Positions 15,760 through 24,271 of a stretch of DNA of 64,000 nucleotides are shown here, in pieces. Origin of the DNA: JAAYDI01 sp052034005 (GTDB taxonomy: Bacteria > Planctomycetota > Planctomycetia > Pirellulales > Pirellulaceae). The stretch spans positions 62,001-126,000 of the forward strand of contig JBPOJB010000018.1 of the NCBI GenBank assembly GCA_052034005.1, in the 5' to 3' direction. Each line of letters starts with the position of its first letter. Position 1 is the stretch's first letter. The notes below the pieces were generated by a model. That model saw only the letters and a program-made list of their open reading frames with translations, made no database searches and had not been told where the DNA came from. A program made the position numbers and the translations under genes.

Positions 15760-17829
15760 ATGATGCGATTCGCAGGCTTCCTATTGTTCCTGTGCTGGCT
15801 CACTGCCGCGTCCGGCGGATCGGCGGCTGAGTTCTACGTTTCCCCGACGGGCAACGACGCCCACTCCGGCAGCAAGTCGCAGCCGTTTGCCACCTTGGAG
15901 CGGGCGCAGGACGCGGTGCGCGCGCTGAGGGGTTCGGGCCGGCCGGTCCCGGATGGCATCACGGTCTTCCTGCGCGGCGGCGACTACGTGCGGTCGTCCG
16001 CGCTGGAACTGAGCGCGGAGGACTCAGGAACGGCCGATTCGCCGACCATCTGGCGGGCGTTCCCGCACGAGACGGTCCGATGGCTCGGCGGGCGTCAGCT
16101 CCCGGATTTCCAGCCGGTCCGGGACGCGGCGGTTCTGGCGCGGTGGGATGAACAGGCCCGCAGCCACGTGCGCGAAGTGGACCTGCGAGCGATGGGCATC
16201 GACACGTTCGGGGACTTAAGCTCGCGCGGGTTCGGGCGGCCGACGACGCCGGCGCACTGCGAACTGTTCTGGGGCGGCGAGCCCATGGTGCTCGCCCGCT
16301 GGCCGAACGAAGGGGGCTGGGAGCAGATCGCCGGGTTCCCGGAAGCTCACGCCCAGGACGACAGCCACGGGGGCAAGATCGGCCGGTTGGCGGACGGGTT
16401 CTTCTACGCTGGCGACCGTCCACGGCGCTGGCACGACGCGAGCACGCTCTGGGTGCACGGCTACTGGGCCTGGGACTGGGCCAACTCGTACGAGCGCGTG
16501 GCCGCGCTGGATCTCGAGCAGCGGCTCATCCAGACTGCGCCGCCCTACGGGCAGTACGGTTTCCGGGTCGGCCAGCGGTTCTACTTTCTCAACGTGCTCG
16601 AGGAACTCGATCAGCCGGGCGAGTGGTTCCTGGACCGCGCGGCGGGCAAGCTTTACTTCTGGCCGCCCGCCGACCCGTCCGGCACCGCCAGCGCGCTGTT
16701 GTCGCTTCTGGATCAGCCGTTGCTGCGGCTGGTCGAGGTGTCCCACGCGACGTTTCGAGACTTGACTTTCGAGGCGACGCGCGGCAGCGCCGTGGAAATC
16801 CGAGGCGGCGCGCATGTTCTGCTGGCTGGCTGCACGATCCGCAATATCGGCGACTGGGGCGTCCGCATCGAGGGCGGCACGGGGCACGGCGTGTTGAGTT
16901 GCGACATCACCAACACGGGCGATGGGGGAGTCGCGCTGGACGGCGGTGATCGGAAGACGCTGACGCCTGGTTGTCACTTCGTCGAGAACTGCCATTTCCG
17001 CCGGCAGGGACGCTGGTCGAAGTGCTATGTGCCCGCCGTGCTGATCAGCGGCGTCGGGCACCGGGTGTCACACAACCTGATCCACGATCACCCGCACTGC
17101 GCGATCCTGTTCGGCGGCAACGAGCACCTGATGGAGTTCAATGAGATCCACCATATCGCGCTCGAGACGGGCGACGTGGGGGCGATCTACACAGGTCGCG
17201 ACTGGACGTACCGAGGCAATCGGATCCGGCACAATTTCATCCACCACACGGGCGGCGTCGGCATGGGCTCGATGGGCGTCTACATGGATGACTGCGTGAG
17301 CGGCACGGAGGTGTTCGGCAACGTCTTCTACAAGGTGCACTGGGCCATGTTCATCGGCGGCGGGCGCGATCACCGGGTCGAGAACAACGTGTTCGTCGAT
17401 TGCGAGCCGGCCGTGCGGATGGACGGCCGTGGACTCGACAGGTCACCCGTGTGGTTCAACATGGTCTACCAGTACATGAAGAGACAGCTCGCCAGCGTGC
17501 CGCAGGACCTCTACCGCGCGCGATACCCGGCCATCGCCAACCTGGACCGCTACTACGCGACGACCGACGGGATACCGCCCGGTGACAATATCGTAGCCCG
17601 CAACATCTGCGTCGGGAACTGGCTCGACATCACCTGGCACGCCAAGGAGGAATGGGTCCAGCTCGAGGACAACTTCGTCGGCCCCGATCCCGGGTTCGTT
17701 GCGCCGGACAAGATGGATTTCCGACTCCGCAGCGATGCGGCTCCCCTGCAACACGGATTTCAGAATATCCCCATGGACGAAATCGGACTGCGCGTCGACC
17801 AGTTCCGCCAGGCAGTGCCGCCACGCTAG
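15760..17829 (+). CDS. Secreted right-handed parallel beta-helix protein
   Basis: A 689-residue exported protein with a Sec leader (L-L-F-L-C-W-L-T-A-A then S-A-A). After it comes the common F-Y-V-S-P-T-G-N-D-A-H-S-G-S opening of bacterial pectate-lyase-like beta-helix proteins. The central repeats show short beta strands with Asn and Gly turns (N-I-G-D-W-G-V-R, N-T-G-D-G-G-V-A, F-N-E-I-H-H-I). In Planctomycetes and Bacteroidetes these act on, or bind, pectin, alginate or sulfated glycans. Two ATG codons in tandem (15760, 15763) follow an AGGTG ribosome site. It sits 156 bp after the GH42-like gene in the same direction, so joint expression is likely. Whether it is a lyase, a hydrolase or non-catalytic is unknown. 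Confidence 0.8.
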   Translation: MMRFAGFLLFLCWLTAASGGSAAEFYVSPTGNDAHSGSKSQPFATLERAQDAVRALRGSGRPVPDGITVFLRGGDYVRSSALELSAEDSGTADSPTIWRAFPHETVRWLGGRQLPDFQPVRDAAVLARWDEQARSHVREVDLRAMGIDTFGDLSSRGFGRPTTPAHCELFWGGEPMVLARWPNEGGWEQIAGFPEAHAQDDSHGGKIGRLADGFFYAGDRPRRWHDASTLWVHGYWAWDWANSYERVAALDLEQRLIQTAPPYGQYGFRVGQRFYFLNVLEELDQPGEWFLDRAAGKLYFWPPADPSGTASALLSLLDQPLLRLVEVSHATFRDLTFEATRGSAVEIRGGAHVLLAGCTIRNIGDWGVRIEGGTGHGVLSCDITNTGDGGVALDGGDRKTLTPGCHFVENCHFRRQGRWSKCYVPAVLISGVGHRVSHNLIHDHPHCAILFGGNEHLMEFNEIHHIALETGDVGAIYTGRDWTYRGNRIRHNFIHHTGGVGMGSMGVYMDDCVSGTEVFGNVFYKVHWAMFIGGGRDHRVENNVFVDCEPAVRMDGRGLDRSPVWFNMVYQYMKRQLASVPQDLYRARYPAIANLDRYYATTDGIPPGDNIVARNICVGNWLDITWHAKEEWVQLEDNFVGPDPGFVAPDKMDFRLRSDAAPLQHGFQNIPMDEIGLRVDQFRQAVPPR

Positions 17830-17847
17830 GGCCTGCGGGGCCTGGAC

Positions 17848-18993
17848 CTACCAGATCAAAATGCACGACGGGCCCGGCATGGACACCGGCCGGCCAACGG
17901 GCGCCAGGGTGCCGGCCTGCGGATCGATCTTGAATACGACGACGTTGTCGCCCGGCATGTTCGCGCACAGCAACAGCTCGCCGCCCGGCGTAATGGCCAG
18001 GTTCTGAGGCCCCTGACCCAGGCTGGGTTCGAACTCGATGAGCGTCAACCGGCCGTCCTCGCCGATACGGTATGCGGCAATGCTGTCGTGACCTCGATTC
18101 GTACCGTACAGGAATCGGCCGTCGGGCGTGATCTTTACGTCCGCACAGAGACTGGTGCCGTCGAAGTCCGCCGGCAGCGTGGAGATGGTCTCCCGCTCGA
18201 TCAGGAACCCTGGCTCCGGATCGTAATCAAACCGGGTCACCGAATTGGCCAGTTCATTGATCACGTACAGGCGCCGGCCGTCGGGATGGAACGCCAGGTG
18301 ACGGGGCCCGGCGCCGGGTGGCGTCCTGACAAACGCCTGTCGGCTCGGCGACAACGTCGCGGTCGCCGCGTCCAGTTGATAGGCCATCACGCGGTCAAGA
18401 CCCAAGTCGGCCGCGAAGACAAACCGGTTGTCCGGACTGATCACTGCGCAGTGCGCATAGGGACCGTTTTGCCGCTGCGGGTCGATACTCGAACCTTCGT
18501 GCTGCACAAACGACACGATCTCGCCGAGTGATCCATCCGATTTCACGGGCAGCGACGCCACCGAACCGGTCATGTAGTTCGCCACGGCCAGCGTCTTGCC
18601 CGTTGCATCGACTGCCAGATAGCACGAGGCCGACCCGCCCGTCGACTGGCGATTGAGCAGCTTCAGTTCGCCCGTGCGCCCCACGACCTCGTAGGCGGCT
18701 ACCTGCTCGGGCGATTTCCCGCCGAACTGACCCGGCGCGTGAATCGAATACAGGAATTTGCGATCCGCCGATAGAGCCAGGAAGAACGGATACTCGACAC
18801 CGGTGGTCCGCTGGGTGCGGGTCAGCTGACCGCTCGCCACATCCAGTTGGTAGGCGTGGATCGCTCCCTCGTCTCCCGCGGCAAATGCGGAAATGAAGAC
18901 CAACAACTCTTGGGCATCAGCCGTAGGCAGCACGGCCCCCAGCAGCACGCTGGCGATCAGTGGGACCAGGCATCGCAGACGGTTGTTCAGCAT
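17848..18993 (-). CDS. Exported lactonase-family seven-bladed beta-propeller
   Basis: A 381-residue protein of the lactonase/6-phosphogluconolactonase (YbhE, PF10282) family. It starts with a Sec signal (residues 1-27, ending A-D-A), which the cytoplasmic Pgl lacks. Blade motifs recur: G-Q-L-T-R-T, F-L-A-L-S-A-D-R-K-F-L-Y, N-G-P-Y-A-H-C-A-V-I-S-P-D-N-R-F-V-F-A-A-D-L-G, P-R-H-L-A-F-H-P-D-G and G-T-N-R-G-H-D-S-I-A. The N-G-P-Y-A-H and D-L-G-x-D segments are those around the catalytic face in Pgl. Being exported, it more likely handles sugar lactones from extracellular oxidation than pentose phosphate metabolism. It converges with the beta-helix gene (18 bp apart) and has its own promoter-like -10. 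Confidence 0.87.
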   Translation of the reverse strand: MLNNRLRCLVPLIASVLLGAVLPTADAQELLVFISAFAAGDEGAIHAYQLDVASGQLTRTQRTTGVEYPFFLALSADRKFLYSIHAPGQFGGKSPEQVAAYEVVGRTGELKLLNRQSTGGSASCYLAVDATGKTLAVANYMTGSVASLPVKSDGSLGEIVSFVQHEGSSIDPQRQNGPYAHCAVISPDNRFVFAADLGLDRVMAYQLDAATATLSPSRQAFVRTPPGAGPRHLAFHPDGRRLYVINELANSVTRFDYDPEPGFLIERETISTLPADFDGTSLCADVKITPDGRFLYGTNRGHDSIAAYRIGEDGRLTLIEFEPSLGQGPQNLAITPGGELLLCANMPGDNVVVFKIDPQAGTLAPVGRPVSMPGPSCILIW

Positions 18994-19048
18994 GAGTCAC
19001 TCCTGTCTCAAAGGACGCACCACAGATCGGCTCGGACGGTCGTGCGCG

Positions 19049-19054
19049 ATTATA
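19049..19054 (-). promoter_or_regulatory. Perfect -10 element for the lactonase gene
   Basis: TATAAT on the minus strand, about 55 bp before the ATG at 18993. The -35 region (GATTTT) is weak. Confidence 0.45.
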
Positions 19055-19116
19055 CCGGGATATCCACGGCAAAATCCACTCGGCCGCCCCGGTCGCCTGA
19101 TTGTCAACGTCGACGC

Positions 19117-20577
19117 ATGAGGTACTCTGGGTTGTACGTAACCGCTGGCCGTCATGCGTCACGGGCTGGAGTCCGTGTCGTGCGTGCCGTGGCATTGGTC
19201 CGCCTGGAACGTAACGTGTCGAATGCGAACAACGACCGTTTTCTGCGGTACTTCGACATCGACTCTCCGGTGGCGTATGCGCTGGCCATGCGGTGCTGGC
19301 AGTTCCCCGCCGGGCTGGTGACGACGATCCTGATCGCGCTGTGCTTCACGGCGGAAGTGCAGGGCTACTTCTACACGATTTCGACGCTGCTGGCGTTACA
19401 GACGATTGTGGACCTGGGGCTGCCGGTCGTGGTGTTGCATGTGGCCAGCCACGAGTGGTCCTCCCTGGAGCTGGACACGGCCGGTCGCGTGTCGGGTGAC
19501 GATGTCGCGCAACAGCGTCTGGCGGGACTCGTGGCGTTCTCAACGCGGTGGTTCATGTGGGCTGCGTTGATCTTCGCGCTGGTCGTGGGCGCAGCTGGAG
19601 GCTGGCTGTTTGATCGGGAACCGCACGATGTGAACTGGCTGCTTCCCGTCTGCTGCGTGATCCTGCTGGCCGCCAGTTCGGTCGCCCTGTCGCCGCGCAT
19701 CGCCATACTCGAGGGCTGTCAACAGGTGCTGGCCGTCAATCGGACGCGGTTCTGGCAAGCGGTCACCGGCAGCCTGGCCGTGTGGGGCGCGATGCTCTCA
19801 GGCGCCGGGCTGTGGACGATCGTCTTGGCGTCGGCGGTGCAGCTGGTATGGGAAATCGGCCTGGTGTGGGGATCGTATGGCACGTTCTTCCGTTCGCTGT
19901 CGTCTGTCCCGCCCATCCTCGCCTGGCACCGGGAGGTCTGGCCGCTGCAGTGGCGGATGGGCGTACAGGCGATCGTGCGGTACTTTGCCTTCTACCTGTT
20001 CACACCGGTCATGTTCGCGTTCCACGGGGCCCAGGTCGCCGGCCAGATGGGTATGACCTGGAGCGTGTTGACGAACATCCAGCTGGCGGCTTTCACGTGG
20101 GTCCGCACGCGCGCCCCCCGCTATGGGGCACTCATTGCGCGGCGCAACTACGCGGCGCTGGATCGCGAGTTTTTTCGCGGCTTGTCTGTGTCGTCGGCTG
20201 CTGTGGTGGTGGCGTTGAGCGCGTTCGTGCTGGCCGTCATCGGGCTCGACCACTGCGGGGTGCCGGCTCTGCAGTCGCTCTCCCGGCGTTTCCTCGACCC
20301 GCACACGCTCGCGATCTTCGGAGTCGGGCTGGTTCCCATCCACATCACGCAATGCCTGTCCGTTTACCTGCGGTCGCACAAACAGGACCCGCTGCTGGGG
20401 ATCATGGTCGTGTCCAACGCCTTGGTGGGCCTGGTCGTGTTCTTCTTGGGCAGCCGGGCCGGGCCGCTGGCCGCCGGCTGGGGCTTCACCGCAGTGGCCA
20501 CCCTGGTGACACTGCCGGGAGTGGTCTGGATCTGGTGGAGGTCTCGGCAACAATGGCACGCAGAGCAAGACTCGTGA
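19117..20577 (+). CDS. Polysaccharide flippase-like membrane protein
   Basis: A roughly 486-residue integral membrane protein with about 12 hydrophobic segments in the pattern of Wzx/MATE-type oligosaccharide flippases, beginning with a conserved region around R-C-W-Q-F-P and S-T-L-L-A-L-Q. Such proteins turn lipid-linked glycans across the inner membrane. The start is uncertain: ATG 19117 is the only ATG close to the first conserved segment, but GTG or TTG codons at 19171-19195 would give a shorter, family-like N-terminus. A TTGTCA/TACTCT promoter-like pair around 19101-19128 would favour the later start. The glycosyltransferase gene follows 22 bp downstream, so the pair probably makes and exports a surface glycan. 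Confidence 0.72.
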   Translation: MRYSGLYVTAGRHASRAGVRVVRAVALVRLERNVSNANNDRFLRYFDIDSPVAYALAMRCWQFPAGLVTTILIALCFTAEVQGYFYTISTLLALQTIVDLGLPVVVLHVASHEWSSLELDTAGRVSGDDVAQQRLAGLVAFSTRWFMWAALIFALVVGAAGGWLFDREPHDVNWLLPVCCVILLAASSVALSPRIAILEGCQQVLAVNRTRFWQAVTGSLAVWGAMLSGAGLWTIVLASAVQLVWEIGLVWGSYGTFFRSLSSVPPILAWHREVWPLQWRMGVQAIVRYFAFYLFTPVMFAFHGAQVAGQMGMTWSVLTNIQLAAFTWVRTRAPRYGALIARRNYAALDREFFRGLSVSSAAVVVALSAFVLAVIGLDHCGVPALQSLSRRFLDPHTLAIFGVGLVPIHITQCLSVYLRSHKQDPLLGIMVVSNALVGLVVFFLGSRAGPLAAGWGFTAVATLVTLPGVVWIWWRSRQQWHAEQDS

Positions 20578-20599
20578 TCGATCATCGGGAGGACAAGGG

Positions 20600-21739
20600 T
20601 TGCGGATTGGAATCTGCCTGAGCCTGTACTGGCCTGTGGAAAGCGGTGCGGAGCGGCAAGCGCGGCGTCAAGCCCGTGAATTGGCGCGCCGGGGGCATCA
20701 GGTCATCGTCTACACGCGGCGCATCGGCGGCAGCCCGGTTCGCGAGCGGGACGGCGCCGTGGAGATCCGTCGGGCGATCCGCACGTGGAACCTGGGCCCG
20801 CTGTTCGGTGCCACGTTCCTGGCCAGTCTCGCCTGGCGGCTGTGGCGCGACCGCAACGAGCTGGATCTCGTGCACTGTCACCAGGCGTCCTGGGAAGCCG
20901 TGGCCGCCGGCTGGATCCACCAGCGGACCGGGCTGCCGACACTCGTGCAGCCGGCCGCCAGCGGACCCTACGGTGAATTCCAGTTGATGAGCCGGACTCG
21001 GGGACAGCGCTTCGTGCGGTCTTCCATACTCGCCAATTCCCACTTCGTGGCGGTCTCCGAACATATTGAAGAAGAACTGCGCGCGTGGGGCGTCCCCAGC
21101 GAGCGGCTCAGCCGCTTCGCGAGCGGGGTCGATGTCGACGAGTTCGCGCCCGGCCCATCCTCCCTCGAGTCGCAGTTGCCCGCACGGCCTCGGGTGATCT
21201 TCCTCGGTCGTCTGCATCCCCAGAAGAACCTCGCCACGCTCCTCCGGGCGTGGCAGTTGGTCCACCGGCACCACCCAGACGCCAACCTCCTGCTGGCTGG
21301 TGACGGGCCGCAGCGGCAGGAACTCGAGCAACTGGTCGACTCGCTCCAACTGCGGCCGTGCGTGCATTTCCTCGGGGCACAGCGTGTGCCGCTGCCGTAC
21401 CTGCAAGCCTCCGATCTGTTCGTCCTGCCGAGTGTTTCCGAAGGGATGAGCAATAGCCTGCTGGAAGCCATGGCGTGCGGGTTGCCGTGCGTCGTGTCGG
21501 CCGCCGGAGGCAACGTCGACCTGGTTCGCGATGGCCAGGCTGGGCTCGTGGCCGACGCCACGCTTCCGACGGATTTGGCGAACCAACTCGGCAAGATGCT
21601 CGGCGCCCCCCCGCTGCGCGCGCGCTGCGGCGCGTTCGCGCGCCAGATCATCTGCCGGGAGTACTCCATCAAATCGGTCGTCGACCGCTACGAGATCCTG
21701 TATGCGCAGTTGGTGGCGGCTCGCGGCGCACGACCGTAG
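20600..21739 (+). CDS. Family 4 glycosyltransferase
   Basis: A 379-residue GT-B enzyme of family GT4. The N-terminal half has the acceptor-side G-I-C-L-S-L-Y-W-P-V-E-S-G-A-E-R-Q motif and D-L-V-H-C-H. The C-terminal half has the sugar-nucleotide site F-L-G-R-L-H-P-Q-K-N-L, L-L-A-G-D-G-P-Q, and the E-x7-E signature P-S-V-S-E-G-M-S-N-S-L-L-E-A-M. The start codon is TTG at 20600; a strong GGGAGG Shine-Dalgarno eight to ten bases upstream decides it, and the residues it gives (M-R-I-G-I-C) are typical for the family. It lies 22 bp behind the flippase gene. Donor and acceptor sugars cannot be told. Confidence 0.92.
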   Translation: MRIGICLSLYWPVESGAERQARRQARELARRGHQVIVYTRRIGGSPVRERDGAVEIRRAIRTWNLGPLFGATFLASLAWRLWRDRNELDLVHCHQASWEAVAAGWIHQRTGLPTLVQPAASGPYGEFQLMSRTRGQRFVRSSILANSHFVAVSEHIEEELRAWGVPSERLSRFASGVDVDEFAPGPSSLESQLPARPRVIFLGRLHPQKNLATLLRAWQLVHRHHPDANLLLAGDGPQRQELEQLVDSLQLRPCVHFLGAQRVPLPYLQASDLFVLPSVSEGMSNSLLEAMACGLPCVVSAAGGNVDLVRDGQAGLVADATLPTDLANQLGKMLGAPPLRARCGAFARQIICREYSIKSVVDRYEILYAQLVAARGARP

Positions 21740-21778
21740 GGCCAATGGCAACCGCCTGACCAACTCGTGCGATTCACC

Positions 21779-22732
21779 TTATCGTCGCCGGACCATTGAC
21801 TGGGACCCTTGCGCCGTCCGCGCACGGCGCCACCAGGCGGCCAGGTGCGGCGTGCCCTGGCTGGTGGTCCAGGCCGGTACCTCCTGGCTGCCCGCCGTCT
21901 CGGATCGCCTCAAGACGCCCTCGATGGCGTCCAGGTACGAGTCGATCAAATGGTCTGAGAACCAGTCGATGCGCAATCTGAACAGCGTGCGGACGAAGCC
22001 TCGGATCCGATCGCTCAGCTTGCCCCAGTAGTTGAGATTCCGCAGCTGGCCGTTCCGATTGAGATACATCTCACGACCGGCATGCCGGAACCCGAGCCAG
22101 GCGGGCGGGAGACGCGGCACGATGTCATTATTGTTGACCCACCGGATGTGCTGGATGCGACAGTAGTTGATGTATCGCTTCGTCCCGACTCGCGGTGCTC
22201 CATACGTGAACAAGGCCTCCGGCATCGCCGGGATCTCTGACAGGTAACACCGGCCGGCGCTGATCGTGGCCATCGCGCCGCCCAGCGAGTGACCACAGAA
22301 CCAGACTCTTCTGGTCGTGTTGGACTTCAGCGATCTCTCGATCATCGGCCAGAGGTCATCCACTTCCTTCTTGAACCCTCGATGAACATGGCCGACCGTC
22401 TCCGCGACGACCTTGACGGCGTCGATGTCGGCCCTGAGGTCGCTCGGTTCATGAGGTTCCGTGCCGCGGCACGCGATGACGACATCGGTATCGCTGTCCA
22501 AGCGATACGCCTGTGCTCCGTTCTGTTCGAAGAACTCCACGCGACGGCGAAAGCCAACGGGCTCGACTAATCGCGTGACGGTCTCCTTGTCGTAGTAGGC
22601 GACACGCGACAGTTCCGCGAACAACAGCGACCGCTGCAGCAGGCTCATGCTGGTGATCGAGCCGGTCAGCTGGATCCGCAGCGGTGCGATCTTCCGTTTC
22701 GCGGGCCTCGAGCCGTGTTCTCGAGTAGCCAT
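21779..22732 (-). CDS. Class 3 lipase-like alpha/beta hydrolase
   Basis: A 317-residue Lipase_3 (PF01764) protein. The nucleophile elbow is G-H-S-L-G-G at about 147-152 (Ser149); the acid is in N-D-I-V-P-R-L-P-P and the His in S-D-H-L-I-D-S-Y, the usual order. The block C-R-G-T-E before the core forms the oxyanion strand. ATG 22732 is selected because AAGGAGG stands 11 bases upstream; an earlier ATG at 22879 has no such site. There is no obvious signal peptide; the N-terminus is basic. It converges with the glycosyltransferase gene (39 bp). Substrate may be acylglycerol or another ester; no neighbour helps. Confidence 0.85.
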   Translation of the reverse strand: MATREHGSRPAKRKIAPLRIQLTGSITSMSLLQRSLLFAELSRVAYYDKETVTRLVEPVGFRRRVEFFEQNGAQAYRLDSDTDVVIACRGTEPHEPSDLRADIDAVKVVAETVGHVHRGFKKEVDDLWPMIERSLKSNTTRRVWFCGHSLGGAMATISAGRCYLSEIPAMPEALFTYGAPRVGTKRYINYCRIQHIRWVNNNDIVPRLPPAWLGFRHAGREMYLNRNGQLRNLNYWGKLSDRIRGFVRTLFRLRIDWFSDHLIDSYLDAIEGVLRRSETAGSQEVPAWTTSQGTPHLAAWWRRARTAQGSQSMVRRR

Positions 22733-22984
22733 GGCGACCCACTCCTCCTTGGGGGCACGGTTGGCATCCAGGGAGAGCATGATATCAAATGCCCCGGGTC
22801 CGGGCAACAGTGACACAGGCGCGAAGCACAGCACGAATGGGCGTGTACGCACCATGCGGTCGAAGTCGCTGATCGGCATGGGCGCGCGGCGCCGTGCTCC
22901 CTGCGAGCGCGGCGGCCGCGGCGACTCTCCTGGCCGGATTCGGGGGCTCGCGTCGGGATGTCTTCCGGCTGTTCGAGTACCTGC

Positions 22985-24202
22985 CTATGGCTTGGCCGTT
23001 CCCAGATTCTCGTACAGCTTCACATTCCCGGTCGATGCGCCGATACACGCAATGTCCGGCCGGCCATCGCCGGTCAGGTCTTCGACCACGCAGTCGACCG
23101 CGGCGATGCCGCCATCATCCAGGACGGTTTTCACCCAGCGCTGGCCGCCCGCATCCGCAGCCTGATAGATGGACAACTGAAAGCCCTGGCCGCGGAATCC
23201 ACCGACGATCTCGTCGCGCCCATCGCCGTCCAGGTCGCCCACGGCCAGCGCGTGGCCGTTATCCATCTTGTCCTCGATCACCGTGCGCTGCCACTGCCCG
23301 CCGACGTGCCGGTACACCACGATCTGGTTGCCATGCCACGGCTCGATTGCGGCCAGGAATGGTGTCTCGCCCAGATGGCCGAGCCGCACTTCGCTGCTGC
23401 CGCATAGCGGCCAGGGCCGCGGATCGCCCGCTGCCAACAGCGTCGTGTTCCAATGGCCGTCGCGGTAGTCGAACCGGTGCAGACCCAGGTAGCTGGCCGA
23501 CACCAACTGCTGCCGCGGACCGCCATCCCAATGCACCGGATGGATCGCGTGCAGCACGCCGGCCGGCTCGTCCGTCAGCAACTCGCGATCCCATCGGCCC
23601 GGCCGATACAGGTAGATCGGCGTCTTGTCGCCTTCCTGCGGCGGGTAGCGCCGTCCCACCAGCGGCCCCACGAGCAGCACTTTCGCGCCGTGTCCCTCCG
23701 GATCGATCCACCGCACACGGTGCGCCGTCGGCACCTGATCGATCTCGCGCATCACCCAAGGCTGCCGCACATCCGCGCCGCAGGTGAGCAGGACGACACT
23801 GCCTACACTCTGCTCGGGACGCGGGTCGAACCGGTAGGCTAACACGATTTCCGGGCATCCGTCCCCGTCGATGTCCCAAGCGTCCGCGTTGAGTGGCCGC
23901 GGAACATCCACCGCCATGACGTGCCGCTGCCACGTGGGGTTCTCGAACCACACAAGCTCGGTCGCCTGCTCGTCAATCGCGATCAGGTCCTTCCTGCCAT
24001 CGCGTGTGAGATCCACGGCGAGCAGTTGATAGCCGAGCTGGAGCCCCTCGGCGACGACCCGCGCCTCGAACGGCGGCAGGTCACCGGCCTGCAGAACGTG
24101 GCAGCTCAACAGCAACAGAACGCTGGCAGGGGCCAGACACAGTAGTCTGCGTAATCGGGAACACGCGGCAGCGTCACGTCCCGAGGCATCAGCAACTCGC
24201 AC
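22985..24202 (-). CDS. Exported FG-GAP/VCBS-repeat propeller protein
   Basis: A 405-residue protein with an N-terminal export signal (L-C-L-A-P-A-S-V-L-L-L-L-S-C) and FG-GAP-type beta-propeller blades. The calcium-binding acidic loops are plain: D-L-T-R-D-G-R-K-D, D-I-D-G-D-G-C-P-E, D-L-D-G-D-G-R-D-E and D-L-T-G-D-G-R-P-D. The start is a GTG at 24202 with GGAGG nine bases upstream. It is the last gene of a minus-strand run of exported proteins starting at 29992, 69 bp behind the RidA-like gene. Planctomycete VCBS proteins of this kind are common and mostly of unknown function; carbohydrate or protein binding is likely. Confidence 0.82.
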   Translation of the reverse strand: MRVADASGRDAAACSRLRRLLCLAPASVLLLLSCHVLQAGDLPPFEARVVAEGLQLGYQLLAVDLTRDGRKDLIAIDEQATELVWFENPTWQRHVMAVDVPRPLNADAWDIDGDGCPEIVLAYRFDPRPEQSVGSVVLLTCGADVRQPWVMREIDQVPTAHRVRWIDPEGHGAKVLLVGPLVGRRYPPQEGDKTPIYLYRPGRWDRELLTDEPAGVLHAIHPVHWDGGPRQQLVSASYLGLHRFDYRDGHWNTTLLAAGDPRPWPLCGSSEVRLGHLGETPFLAAIEPWHGNQIVVYRHVGGQWQRTVIEDKMDNGHALAVGDLDGDGRDEIVGGFRGQGFQLSIYQAADAGGQRWVKTVLDDGGIAAVDCVVEDLTGDGRPDIACIGASTGNVKLYENLGTAKP

Positions 24203-24271
24203 GGCGGACTTCCTCCAGTCAAGAGTTGGGAGAGCTCTGTCATTTTCCCGATCCAGGCCGCCGGCGTGGAC

